Assembly: GCA_903789535.1 (NCBI GenBank)
Contig: CAIFES010000002.1
Span: 62,001 to 126,000, forward strand
DNA from: an uncultured Aeriscardovia sp.
GTDB taxonomy: Bacteria > Actinomycetota > Actinomycetes > Actinomycetales > Bifidobacteriaceae
Length of the DNA: 64,000 bases
Reading direction: 5' to 3'
Shown: piece by piece, positions 18,313 to 26,978 of the stretch
Layout: each line of letters begins with the position of its first letter
Numbering within the stretch: the first letter of the stretch is position 1
Translations under genes and position numbers: made by a program
The notes under the pieces: generated by a model
What the model was told of the DNA's origin: nothing
Database searches by the model: none
The model's input: only the letters and a program-made list of their open reading frames with translations

Positions 18313-18341
18313 ACAAAAAAGGGAGCCCCACGGACTCCCTT
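18313..18341 (-). terminator. Rho-independent terminator after rpmB
   Basis: On the minus strand AAGGGAG (18341-18335) and CTCCCTT (18325-18319) form the stem, continuing into a T-run. It ends rpmB before recG. Confidence 0.9.
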
Positions 18342-18391
18342 CAGCACCGAAAACTCCGGCGCCCAAGACTGTCAGACAGTCCCACGCGGCC

Positions 18392-18589
18392 TCAGCGGGT
18401 GGCGCGGGCGACCTTGCCGGCCTTGAGGCAGCTGGTGCACACGCGCAGACGGCGGGTGCCGCCCTCCTCGGCGTTCACACGCACGACCTGGAGGTTCGGC
18501 ATGAAGCGGCGCTTCGTGCGACGATGAGAATGAGAAACCGAGTAACCGACCTGCGGGCCCTTGCCGCAAATGGCGCAACGTGCTGACAT
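18392..18589 (-). CDS. rpmB: 50S ribosomal protein L28
   Basis: 65-aa large-subunit protein. It begins [22 protein letters not shown], and the CxxC pair at the start and CTSC near the end make it the four-cysteine, zinc-binding (C+) form of L28. I start it at ATG 18589, where S-A-R-C-A-I-C begins; the longer upstream frame has no L28 similarity. Confidence 0.95.
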   Translation of the reverse strand: MSARCAICGKGPQVGYSVSHSHRRTKRRFMPNLQVVRVNAEEGGTRRLRVCTSCLKAGKVARATR

Positions 18590-18743
18590 AACAGTGCTCC
18601 TCTGCATATTTCCTACGCTCAGGTGTCCGGAGACACTCATCCCAGACACATACGAGAACATAGGTTAGCGCACCGGTTCGACGCACAAAAGACGTCTTTC
18701 CGATGCGCTGATCCGTGTCATGACGGGCGGGACAGACGATCTC

Positions 18744-19967
18744 TTACTGCTTCTGGGCGTCCAGCCCGCGGCCGCGGTTGTCGTAGCGCGGGTACTTGAG
18801 CGCGGAGGAGATGAGCCCGTTGATGGCCGAGGGGTACGGCAGGCCCGAGGCTTCCCACGCCTTCGGCCAGAACGAGCGCGGCGTCTCGCCCGGCAGGGTG
18901 TTGATCTCGTTGACGATCACCTCGCCCTCCGGCGTGACGAAGCAGTCCACGCGCATCAGGCCCGTGCCGCCCACGGCGCGGAACGTGCGCACACCCATCT
19001 CCTGCACGCGGCGCAGGATGTCCTCGGGCATCTTGGCCGGCGCGTCGATGTGCGAGGCGGAGGTATCGACGAACTTGGCGGAGAAATCGTAGAAATCATC
19101 GGCCCCGTCGTGACGGTCCATGACGATCTCGGTCGGCCAGGCGGCGCGCGGCGGCTCCTGCGGGTTGAGGCTGATGAGCGAGCACTGCAGCTCGCGCGCC
19201 TCCACGTTCTTCTCGATGAGGATCTTGTAGTCGTACTGCGACGTGTCCCACAGGGCGGCGGCGAGCGCCTTGCGGTCCTCCGCCTTGTGTGTGCCGACCG
19301 AGGAGCCGCCGTTCGCCGGCTTGACGAACACCGGGTAGTCGATGCCGGCCTGGCGCAGCCGCTCCTCCACGCCGTCCATGTCGGTGGCGTAGTGTGTGCC
19401 TTCGTCGAAGCTGCGCGTGTCGACGGTCACGCCCGGCACCACCGGGATGCCCGCGTTGCGCAGCACCATCTTGGTGAACGACTTGTCGATGCTGATGGCC
19501 GAGGCGAGGATGCCGCAGCCCACATACGGCACGCCGAGCGTCTCGATCAGACCCTGCACCGAGCCGTCCTCGCCGCCGATGCCGTGCAGCACCGGGAAGA
19601 TGAGGTCGATGTGGCCCATCCACTCCAGATCGAGCGGGCGGGTGTCACCCGGCTGGCGGTTGCCCGGCCAGTAGTCGGCACGCGCGGTGCCCGGCTCGCC
19701 GAGATAGAAGCCGTCGCCATGCTTGGAGAAGTCGATGATGACAGGACGGCTGTCGTCGTCGGCCGTGACGACCGGCAGGTCCGCGAGCGTCCAGTCGCGC
19801 GGGTCCTGCTTGAGCACGAGCCATTCGCCGGTCTTGGTGATGCCCACCGGGATCGGCTCATAGCGGTCCGTGTCGATCGCACGCAGGACGGCGCCCACGG
19901 AGACCGCGGAGACGGAATGCTCGGTCGAACGACCGCCGAACAGGACGAGAATCTTCTTTTTGGCCAT
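18744..19967 (-). CDS. ddl: D-alanine--D-alanine ligase
   Basis: ATP-grasp enzyme that makes D-Ala-D-Ala for peptidoglycan. It has the N-terminal LVLFGGRSTEHSVSAVS, the ATP-binding loop region FVKPANGGSSVGTHK, and EINTLPG near the C-terminus (metal ligands). 407 aa, somewhat long but normal for actinobacteria. A clear AAAGGAAAG ribosome-binding site precedes the ATG. It lies downstream of gpsA on the same strand. Confidence 0.96.
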   Translation of the reverse strand: MAKKKILVLFGGRSTEHSVSAVSVGAVLRAIDTDRYEPIPVGITKTGEWLVLKQDPRDWTLADLPVVTADDDSRPVIIDFSKHGDGFYLGEPGTARADYWPGNRQPGDTRPLDLEWMGHIDLIFPVLHGIGGEDGSVQGLIETLGVPYVGCGILASAISIDKSFTKMVLRNAGIPVVPGVTVDTRSFDEGTHYATDMDGVEERLRQAGIDYPVFVKPANGGSSVGTHKAEDRKALAAALWDTSQYDYKILIEKNVEARELQCSLISLNPQEPPRAAWPTEIVMDRHDGADDFYDFSAKFVDTSASHIDAPAKMPEDILRRVQEMGVRTFRAVGGTGLMRVDCFVTPEGEVIVNEINTLPGETPRSFWPKAWEASGLPYPSAINGLISSALKYPRYDNRGRGLDAQKQ

Positions 19968-20074
19968 TTCTTCTTTCCTTTGTCAGGGGCGGCTGCCCAC
20001 AGACGGCCGTCGCGGGCCCGCCCCGCACGCGACCGCCCCTGAAAGGACGGCCCGCGAGGAGGAAGAACCCCCCA

Positions 20075-20107
20075 GACGCGACGGTGACAGATGGCGTCCG
20101 TCGCGTC
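20075..20107 (-). terminator. Hairpin between gpsA and ddl
   Basis: A perfect 10-bp stem (20075-20084 / 20098-20107), very GC-rich, without a T-run. It could end the gpsA transcript or fold in the ddl leader. Nothing else is recognisable in the 276-nt gap. Confidence 0.4.
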
Positions 20108-20243
20108 GTCTCCCCGCCGGCACCATGCCGGAGGGAACCGGGCCGCGTCTGCGCCGCGCCGCGAGCCCGAAGCATCGGTAGTACCACGGATTTCTCCGTG
20201 ATGATCCCTGTGATGAGTGATCTATGTGATTGATCTATGCGGA

Positions 20244-21242
20244 TTACTCCGTGGTGATCTCGCTGCCCACGAGGGCAGCGAACATCTGGGAGAACGAGTA
20301 CCCGTCGGCGAGCACATGGTTCATCGCCTCGGCAAGCGGCATGCGCACGCCGAGCCGCCTGGCGAGCTCGAGCACGGCGGAGGTGGTGGCCACGCCCTCG
20401 GCCACGCCGTCCGAAGCCTTGGTGGCCTCCTCGACGGACAGCCCCTTGCCGAGGTTGAAACCGAACGTGTAGTTGCGCGACAGCGGCGAGCTGCAGGTGG
20501 CAACGAGGTCGCCGAAACCGGCGAGGCCCTGGAACGTCTCCGCCTTCGCGCCGGCCGCCACGCCCAGGCGCGTCAGCTCGCGCAGACCGAGCGTCATGAT
20601 CATGCCGGCGGTGTTCTCGCCATAGCCGGCACCATGGCTCATGCCCACGGCGAGCGCGGTCACGTTCTTGAGCGAGCCGGCCATCTCGGTGCCGATCACG
20701 TCATCGGAGATGTACGGCTTGAAGTAGTCGGTGTGGCAGGCGTTCGCCACGGCGAGCGCCGCCTCCTTGTTCTCGGACGCGACGAGCGCGCCGGTGGGCT
20801 GGCGCAGCGCGACCTGCTTGGACAGGTTCGGCCCGGAGACGGCGACGAACCGATCGGCGGACAGCTCCAGCGCCTCGCGCACGACCTCGTCCATGCGCTT
20901 ACCGGTGCCTTTCTCCACGCCCTTCATGAGCGAGACGACGATGGCGTCGGCCGGCACGAACGGGCGGAACTGCTCGAGCGCGCCGCGGGCGAACTGTGCC
21001 GCGATGGCCACGACGATGATCTGCGCGTTCTTGACCGCGGCCTGCCGGTCACCGGTGGCCGTCATGTTCGACGGCAGCGTGCCGGCGGCAGGAAGACGGT
21101 ACGAATTCTGATGCTTGTTCTGGATGTCCTCCACAATCTCGGGCTCGATGGCCCACATCAGAACATCGTTGCCCGCATCGGCGAGCACGCGGCCAAAGCC
21201 GGTACCCCAGGCACCGGCACCAAGAACAGTGATTTTTGCCAT
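20244..21242 (-). CDS. gpsA: NAD(P)+ glycerol-3-phosphate dehydrogenase
   Basis: Reduces dihydroxyacetone phosphate to sn-glycerol 3-phosphate for phospholipid synthesis. The Rossmann motif GAGAWGTGFGRVLA is at residues 7-20. The catalytic Lys lies in SLMKGVE, and GNLKNV-like SLKNVTALAVG and NTAG segments match the family. 332 aa is normal length. Together with the adjacent plsC it forms a phospholipid-precursor pair. Confidence 0.95.
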   Translation of the reverse strand: MAKITVLGAGAWGTGFGRVLADAGNDVLMWAIEPEIVEDIQNKHQNSYRLPAAGTLPSNMTATGDRQAAVKNAQIIVVAIAAQFARGALEQFRPFVPADAIVVSLMKGVEKGTGKRMDEVVREALELSADRFVAVSGPNLSKQVALRQPTGALVASENKEAALAVANACHTDYFKPYISDDVIGTEMAGSLKNVTALAVGMSHGAGYGENTAGMIMTLGLRELTRLGVAAGAKAETFQGLAGFGDLVATCSSPLSRNYTFGFNLGKGLSVEEATKASDGVAEGVATTSAVLELARRLGVRMPLAEAMNHVLADGYSFSQMFAALVGSEITTE

Positions 21243-21349
21243 AGTTACAGCCTAGTTTCGTGGGTTAACGTTCCGTGCGGTCCCCGGTGATGCCGGTTCC
21301 CGCCTGGTTGGTTTTGGCGCTCGGGCGACGCCCGATGCACTGATGACAT

Positions 21350-21387
21350 CACAGCGCGATGGGGACGCCACAGTGCGATAGGGATGC
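21350..21387. repeat. Two degenerate 19-bp tandem repeats
   Basis: CACAGCGCGATGGGGACGC (21350-21368) is followed directly by CACAGTGCGATAGGGATGC, between plsC and gpsA. Confidence 0.8.
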
Positions 21388-21403
21388 CCTCCACACTGCC
21401 GGC

Positions 21404-22408
21404 TCAGCGCATCTCCTCGCCTGTGCGACGGGCCGCCTCCGACAGCGACCATTGGCCGCCCAGGTCGATCTCGCGCGTGTCATCGGCATCGTACTGCTGG
21501 GCGGGCAGATGCAGCTCAGGCCTGGGCACACGCCGGGCCGTGCGATAGTCCCACATGCCGGCAGCCGGCGGCTCCTCGCCGCGGATCTCCGCCATGATGG
21601 TCTCCATCTGCCGGCGCACGCGCTCGCTCAGCTCCGCGACGGCCGGCTTCGACGGCGCGCCATCCGCGTCGAACGTGTCCGGGTCGGCGAGAAGGTCCGA
21701 ATAGTCGACCGCCCCGCCGATACCGAGCACGATGTTCTTGCGCGGCCACGGCCACCAGTTGTTGATGGAGGCGCCGCCCCAGGTGACGGCCGGGAAGATC
21801 GGCACCTGATAGCCGAGCCGGTGCGAGGCCGTCAGCGCGATGACCGCGAGACCCGGTTTGAGACTCATCGGCCATTTCTTCGGATCGCGGGTGACGGTCC
21901 CCTCCGGGAAGATCGTCAGCGGCCGGCCGGAGAGCAGGATCTTGACCGACTCCTCCTCAATCTGCCGCGCCTTGCCCGAGCGCCTCTCCACCGGCACCAT
22001 GCCCACGGTCTGCAGCGCCCAGCCCACGAACGGCCAATGCACCATCTCCGCCTTGGCCATGAAGCGCGGCCTGCGGCCGAGGTGGAAAAGCGTCTGCATG
22101 GGCACGAACACATCCATCTGCGTCACATGCGTGGCGGCGCACAGGAACACCCCGCGCTCAGGGATATGCTCGACGCCGTAGGCGCGCGTCTTGGAACGCA
22201 TGCGGGTGACGACCGAGACACCGCCCAGCAGACGCTCGGTGGTCTTGGGGTTCTGGGCGTCGATCTCCTCGCGGTTGGGGTGATGGAGCCGGCCGTACAT
22301 GTAGTGGGTCGGATCGACGAGACGATGCCGCGCGGCGAGCTTGTCCACCTGCTCGTTGCTCAGAGGCGGGACGGACCGTCCCGGTGACGGTTTGCCTGGT
22401 GAGACCAT
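21404..22408 (-). CDS. plsC: 1-acyl-sn-glycerol-3-phosphate acyltransferase family protein
   Basis: Acylates lysophosphatidic acid to phosphatidic acid at the membrane. The catalytic H(x4)D motif appears as THVTQMDVF, followed by FPEGT (motif III) and a Pro-containing motif IV (PIFPAVTW). 334 aa, with about 60 extra N-terminal and 80 extra C-terminal residues compared with short PlsC proteins. It lies between murA and gpsA on the same strand. Confidence 0.88.
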   Translation of the reverse strand: MVSPGKPSPGRSVPPLSNEQVDKLAARHRLVDPTHYMYGRLHHPNREEIDAQNPKTTERLLGGVSVVTRMRSKTRAYGVEHIPERGVFLCAATHVTQMDVFVPMQTLFHLGRRPRFMAKAEMVHWPFVGWALQTVGMVPVERRSGKARQIEEESVKILLSGRPLTIFPEGTVTRDPKKWPMSLKPGLAVIALTASHRLGYQVPIFPAVTWGGASINNWWPWPRKNIVLGIGGAVDYSDLLADPDTFDADGAPSKPAVAELSERVRRQMETIMAEIRGEEPPAAGMWDYRTARRVPRPELHLPAQQYDADDTREIDLGGQWSLSEAARRTGEEMR

Positions 22409-22446
22409 GTGTCCTGTGCCTTTCCTGGCTGTCGTTTGTTCTGACT

Positions 22447-22490
22447 GTCGTGCCCGAAGTCTCGTTTGGTCGTGTCCGAAGTCTCGTTCG
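22447..22490. repeat. Two 22-bp tandem repeats between murA and plsC
   Basis: GTCGTGCCCGAAGTCTCGTT plus TG (22447-22468) is repeated at 22469-22490 with two mismatches. It occupies the upstream region of plsC. Confidence 0.9.
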
Positions 22491-22588
22491 TGCGCGTCGC
22501 GTCGCTGATGGCTGCGGCCGGGCTCGCGCGGGACTGTCTGATGAGCAGGTCCGCGGCCGGCTCTGCCACACCCGTCCTGCGCCCGGCG

Positions 22589-23965
22589 TTATTCGGCCGC
22601 CGGCCACTCCACATGGGCGCCGAGCGCCTCGAGCTTGTCGTGGAAGCGCTCATAGCCGCGGTCGATGAGCGAGATGCCGTGGACGCGCGACTCGCCTTCG
22701 GCGGCGAGCGCCGCGATGACGTGCGAGAAACCGCCGCGGATGTCCGGCACGTCGATGTCCGCGCCATGCAGCGGCGTCGGGCCGAAGATGACGGCCGAGT
22801 GCACGAAGTTCTTCTCCTTGAAGCGGCACGGCAGGCTGCCCAGGCACTCCTTGTACAGCTGGATGGTGGCCCCCATGCGGATGAGCGAGTCGGTGAAGCC
22901 GAAACGGTTCTCGTACACCGTCTCGTGCACGATCGACAGGCCCTTCGCCTGCGTGAGGGCGCACACGAGCGGCTGCTGCCAGTCGGTCATGAAACCGGGA
23001 TGCACGTTCGTCTCGATCGCCACCGGGTGCAGATCCCCGCCCGGATGCCAGAAGCGGATGCCGTCGTCACGCACCTCGAAGCGACCGCCCACCTTGCGGA
23101 ACACATTGAGGTAGGTGATCATATCGTGCTGCTGGGCGCCTTTGACGAAAATATCGCCGCGCGTGGCGAGGGCCGCCGAGGCCCACGAGGCCGTCTCGAT
23201 GCGGTCGGGCAGGGCGGTGTGCCGGTAGCCGGAAAGCGAGCGGACGCCCTCGATGTGGATGGTGCGGTCGACATCGACGGAGATGATCGCGCCCATCTTC
23301 TGCAGCACGTCGACGAGGGCCATGATCTCCGGCTCGACGGCGGCGTTCGTCAGCTCGGTCTTGCCGTCCGCCTCGACGGCGGCGAGCAGCGTCTGCTCGG
23401 TGGCGCCCACGGACGGGTACGGCAGGCGGATCTGCGCGCCGTGCAGCCCGTGCGGGGCGGTGATGTGCGTGCCGTCCGGGCCGTCGGAATCGACGATCGC
23501 GCCGAGCTTCTTGAGCGTGGCCAGATGGAAGTCGATCGGCCGGCCGCCGATGCGGTCGCCCCCGAGCGAGGGGATGAACGCCTCTCCCAGACGGTGCAGC
23601 AGCGGGCCGGAGAAGAGGATCGGGATGCGCGAGCTGCCCGAGAGGGTATGCACGTCGGCCACATCGGCCAGCGAGACGTTGGTGGCATCGATGCGCACCA
23701 CGCCCTCGCGCGGCTCATAATCCACCTCCACGCCGTGCAGGCGCAGCAGGTCGGAGACGACGTGCACGTCGCGGATGGCGGGCACGTTGCGCAGTTCGGA
23801 GACGCCGGGCGCCAGCAGCGCCGCCACCATCGCCTTGCTCACAAAATTCTTTGCACCGCGCACGTGGATGGTGCCTCGCAGCGGGGTCCCGCCCCAGACG
23901 TGCAGGACATCCTTCTCATCGCCGCCCTGGCGGCCTGTCGTCGTGCCCTGTTCAGTACCAGACAT
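22589..23965 (-). CDS. murA: UDP-N-acetylglucosamine 1-carboxyvinyltransferase, Cys-to-Asp form
   Basis: First committed step of peptidoglycan synthesis: transfer of enolpyruvate from PEP to UDP-GlcNAc. The substrate-binding GAKN (37-40), R-G repeats and FMTDWQQP are visible. The active-site loop reads LGGDRIGGRPIDFH, with Asp137 at the place of the catalytic Cys (Cys115 in E. coli). Mycobacterial MurA has the same change, which makes the enzyme insensitive to fosfomycin; resistance here is inferred. The 458-aa length is slightly above normal because of the N-terminal 18 residues. Confidence 0.93.
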   Translation of the reverse strand: MSGTEQGTTTGRQGGDEKDVLHVWGGTPLRGTIHVRGAKNFVSKAMVAALLAPGVSELRNVPAIRDVHVVSDLLRLHGVEVDYEPREGVVRIDATNVSLADVADVHTLSGSSRIPILFSGPLLHRLGEAFIPSLGGDRIGGRPIDFHLATLKKLGAIVDSDGPDGTHITAPHGLHGAQIRLPYPSVGATEQTLLAAVEADGKTELTNAAVEPEIMALVDVLQKMGAIISVDVDRTIHIEGVRSLSGYRHTALPDRIETASWASAALATRGDIFVKGAQQHDMITYLNVFRKVGGRFEVRDDGIRFWHPGGDLHPVAIETNVHPGFMTDWQQPLVCALTQAKGLSIVHETVYENRFGFTDSLIRMGATIQLYKECLGSLPCRFKEKNFVHSAVIFGPTPLHGADIDVPDIRGGFSHVIAALAAEGESRVHGISLIDRGYERFHDKLEALGAHVEWPAAE

Positions 23966-24048
23966 CGTCGCACCCCCGGAATCAGTCTGTGATCGTATCC
24001 GTGAAAACTGTGACTGTGGGACTTCGTTTTCCCCGAATTTCTATCCTC

Positions 24049-25647
24049 TCACAGCCTGTCGCCGCGGTGGGTAAAGACCCGGCGAAGACCGGCGCCGATG
24101 CCCGCGAGCGCCGCGATGGCGGCCGCGAGGCCGGCGAGGTTGCGCGGACGGCGCACCACGTCCTGCGCCTGCTGGAGGTTGACCGGCACATGCGCGGAGG
24201 CGAACGTGTAGACCGCACGGGAAGACGTGCCGCCCACGAGGTCGCCGAAGGTGAGCAGTTTTGTGCGCGGGTGCCACGGATGGCGTGCGTCGAACTCGAC
24301 GAGCCTGATGGCGCGTTTTGAGGCCGGCGGGCCGTAGGAGCCGAAGCCGGACGTGGGTGTGGCCGCGAGCAGCAGCCCGTCGAGCATACCGGCGAAGGCG
24401 TTGCGATGGTCATGGCCGGAAAGCACGCCGATGAAGCCGTTTGCCTCCTCTGCAGCGGTGCCGTTCTCGCTTCTTCCGGTATGGATCTGGGCGACGGGCC
24501 GCGTGAGCACGTCCCATTCGCCGGCGTCCCGGGCCGGACAGGAGATCCCCTCGCCCAGCACCGAGCCGGGCAGGATCTTCGACTCGTCAAGGCAGAACGC
24601 CTGCGCCGACTGTGCTCCGTAGCCCTGGATGGCACCGGCCGCGGTGGCGGCCACCGGCCGGAGCAGACCGTACGTCTGCGGCAGCGCGAAATGCTGGAAG
24701 ACGAGCGATTTGACGCCGATCGTCGGGGCGAGGCGGGCAAGCCAGCCCAGCGCCCGTCCGGAAGGGGCACCATAGCCGCCCCCGCGGGCATAGTCGCCCG
24801 AATACAGGCAGACGAGCGCGAGCACGGGCCTGTCGACGCGGCTGGCGCGGATGGCCGCATCCTCACCCGGTTCGACGCCGTCGAGCCGACCGCGCTGCTC
24901 CTCATAGACGCCGCGGGAAACGCGCACGCCGTGCTGGAGCGGGTCGTCGTCAGGCACGTCCCACACCGGCAGCGCGAACGTGCCCGGCCCGCAGGCATAG
25001 GCTTCCTGCCGGTCCATTCCCGAGGCGGAAACAGGCTGCGGCGCGAGCGGCGCCGCCGGATCGCGGTCCAACGGCCCGGGGTTGAGGCAGCCGGGAAACT
25101 CGCGGTAGATGGCATCAAGCTCGTCGACCGACAGGCCGCACTGGAAATCATGGTTGCCATAGGTGATGGCGAACGGGATGCCGCGCTCGATGAGCGGGGC
25201 GAGGAACTGCGAGGCCTGCTGTCGCACGAGCGCGCGGGTGCGCTCCAGCGCCTGCGGCGAGGGCGCCGCGGGCGATTCCCACGGTTTGTGCCAGCGACGG
25301 GAGCGGAACGTGGCCGAGAACGCGGAATCGTAGCCTTTGATCTGATTGCCCGTGAAAATGACGATATCCGGCCGCGCCTCGTCGCAGGCCGCGGCGATCA
25401 GACGGATCGTGTCGGCGGAGACTTTCGGTCCCTCCTGGATGTCCGCCACCTGCAGCACGCGGAATTTGCCGGACAGATGGAACTGCAGTCGCCCGAGGCG
25501 CCGCGAGACGGACAGCGGACGCGGACGGTCGGACCGCGACGAGGATGCCGTGGAAGACGACGCAGACGCTGACGATGCTGCAGACGCTGATGACGGTGTC
25601 GCCGACGGCGTTGCCGCACAGGACGGCGAGGAGGGTGCACAAGCCAT
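24049..25647 (-). CDS. Calcineurin-like metallophosphoesterase, membrane anchored
   Basis: 532 aa from ATG 25647, chosen over the start at 25743, which would run further into the lacI region. Low-complexity Ala/Ser N-terminus, then the phosphoesterase core: LQVADIQEGP, FTGNQIKGYD, YGNHDF and GHDHRN. The usual DxH and GDxxxD motifs read DxQ and GNxxxG, so metal binding may differ. A C-terminal hydrophobic segment (about 505-523) followed by basic residues looks like a membrane anchor. The substrate is unknown. Confidence 0.75.
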   Translation of the reverse strand: MACAPSSPSCAATPSATPSSASAASSASASSSTASSSRSDRPRPLSVSRRLGRLQFHLSGKFRVLQVADIQEGPKVSADTIRLIAAACDEARPDIVIFTGNQIKGYDSAFSATFRSRRWHKPWESPAAPSPQALERTRALVRQQASQFLAPLIERGIPFAITYGNHDFQCGLSVDELDAIYREFPGCLNPGPLDRDPAAPLAPQPVSASGMDRQEAYACGPGTFALPVWDVPDDDPLQHGVRVSRGVYEEQRGRLDGVEPGEDAAIRASRVDRPVLALVCLYSGDYARGGGYGAPSGRALGWLARLAPTIGVKSLVFQHFALPQTYGLLRPVAATAAGAIQGYGAQSAQAFCLDESKILPGSVLGEGISCPARDAGEWDVLTRPVAQIHTGRSENGTAAEEANGFIGVLSGHDHRNAFAGMLDGLLLAATPTSGFGSYGPPASKRAIRLVEFDARHPWHPRTKLLTFGDLVGGTSSRAVYTFASAHVPVNLQQAQDVVRRPRNLAGLAAAIAALAGIGAGLRRVFTHRGDRL

Positions 25648-25693
25648 AAATCCCAGCCTAGCCCACGTCCGACGGCCAGCCGCCGGCCATGTG

Positions 25694-26736
25694 TCACACG
25701 GCTTTGATCTCATCGACTCCGGCACGGGACGGGGCTGTCGCACAACTGCCCCGAGGTATCAGCCTCGCCTCATAGGTACTCACCCGCGATTGTGGAGCAG
25801 CCGGCGAGGACGAGAATTCCTGCCCATGCAGCTCCATTCGCCGAAAGGCATCACTGACCATCTGTGATACGGGATGGCGGAATGTCGTCAGCGGCGGATC
25901 CACATGCTCATCGGAGCGGATATCATCACACCCGAGCAACGAAAGCCGGGACGGCACATCGATATTCAGCTGGCGGGCGGCCGACAGCACACCGATTGCC
26001 TGCGTATCCGATGTCGAGAACACGGCGGTGGGCCGAATCGGCTCCGGATCAGACAGCAGTTCGAGCGCGGCCTTCCTTCCTGCTTCCATCCACCCATCCG
26101 TAAAACGGATCCAGCGTGATGGCAGAGCAAGATGCTCCCGCCCCAGGGCGGAGCGGAACCCATTGACACGGGCAGCATTACAGGGAACCGAATTCGGACC
26201 GGCTATCACCGCCATTCGTTTATGCCCCAGACCCATCAGATACTGCCCGGCGATAAATCCTGTCCTCCAGTCATCAATCCTGTACTCATCAACCTCTTGG
26301 GAGGCGGATCCGTCCAGCGAAAGAGCGGAATAAGCGATCTGCAACCGGTCGCAGACACGCCGGTCCTCCATCGGAATGTAAGAACTGTCAAACAGCACAG
26401 CGAAGGGATGGGCACGTTCGATCGCCCGGATATAGACCGTATTGCCCACATCACGGCCGGTTATCGCCACTGTCATCCCACGCGACTCGGCATACCGTAA
26501 TGCTCCTTTGAGCAGGTCCGGGACCCAGGGCTGGGAGAGATTGGAACAGACGATCATGACGGTCCGAGACCGCGGATGCCGGGCCGGACGTTTGGAGTAA
26601 TTGATCTGTTCCAATAGCGCATTGACACGTTCGCGCATCGGTTCGGATACGCCCGGCCGGCCATTGATGACCTTCGAGACGGTGGAGGCCGTCGTGCCGG
26701 CAAGAGCGGCATCTGGGCAAGTTTGGGTCGCGCCAT
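25694..26736 (-). pseudogene. LacI-family regulator with frameshift in the HTH
   Basis: The gene should start at ATG 26736 with MARPKLAQ, the first part of a LacI helix-turn-helix. The continuation AALAGTTASTVSKVINGRPGVSE lies in another frame. One nucleotide is missing near 26710-26714. From there the frame is open to 25694 and gives a full periplasmic-binding-type effector domain (SRTVMIVCSNLSQPW, VAVIAGP-like, LGCDDI). As read, no product contains the intact DNA-binding domain, unless the base loss is a sequencing error. It is divergent from a sugar transporter and two esterases that it probably controls. Confidence 0.8.
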
Positions 26737-26827
26737 GCCGCAGTCCCTTCTGATCGGTTCGCCCCGGCTTCTTGATCGGAGTTTGGAATACCGGCGACCA
26801 ACACGCTGGCAAGTTTCATCGTCAATC

Positions 26828-26839
26828 AAGAAATTTCTT
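26828..26839. promoter_or_regulatory. Palindrome AAGAAATTTCTT, candidate operator 1
   Basis: A perfect 12-bp palindrome in the lacI/transporter divergent region. Its GAAATTTC core recurs at 26894-26901. LacI operators more often have a central CG, so assignment to this regulator is tentative. Confidence 0.4.
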
Positions 26840-26893
26840 ATTTACTCCAATCTAAAGCGTTATATCAACAAACAACAGCATCCACCAGTAATG

Positions 26894-26926
26894 GAAATTT
26901 CTTTGCCGCTTATCACAGCGGCTTTT
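26894..26926 (+). promoter_or_regulatory. Second GAAATTTC palindrome and adjoining inverted repeat
   Basis: GAAATTTC at 26894-26901 is followed by the inverted repeat GCCGCT (26905-26910) / AGCGGC (26917-26922) and four T. The latter could be a second operator or a small attenuator in the transporter leader. Confidence 0.35.
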
Positions 26927-26978
26927 CCGCACCCCGACACTGGAAGGAGCGCACGCTCGTCACAACAAAGGAGTTGAC

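Noticed and set aside
22466-23992. Open frame antisense to murA
   Set aside because: A shadow frame; MurA on the other strand is unambiguous.
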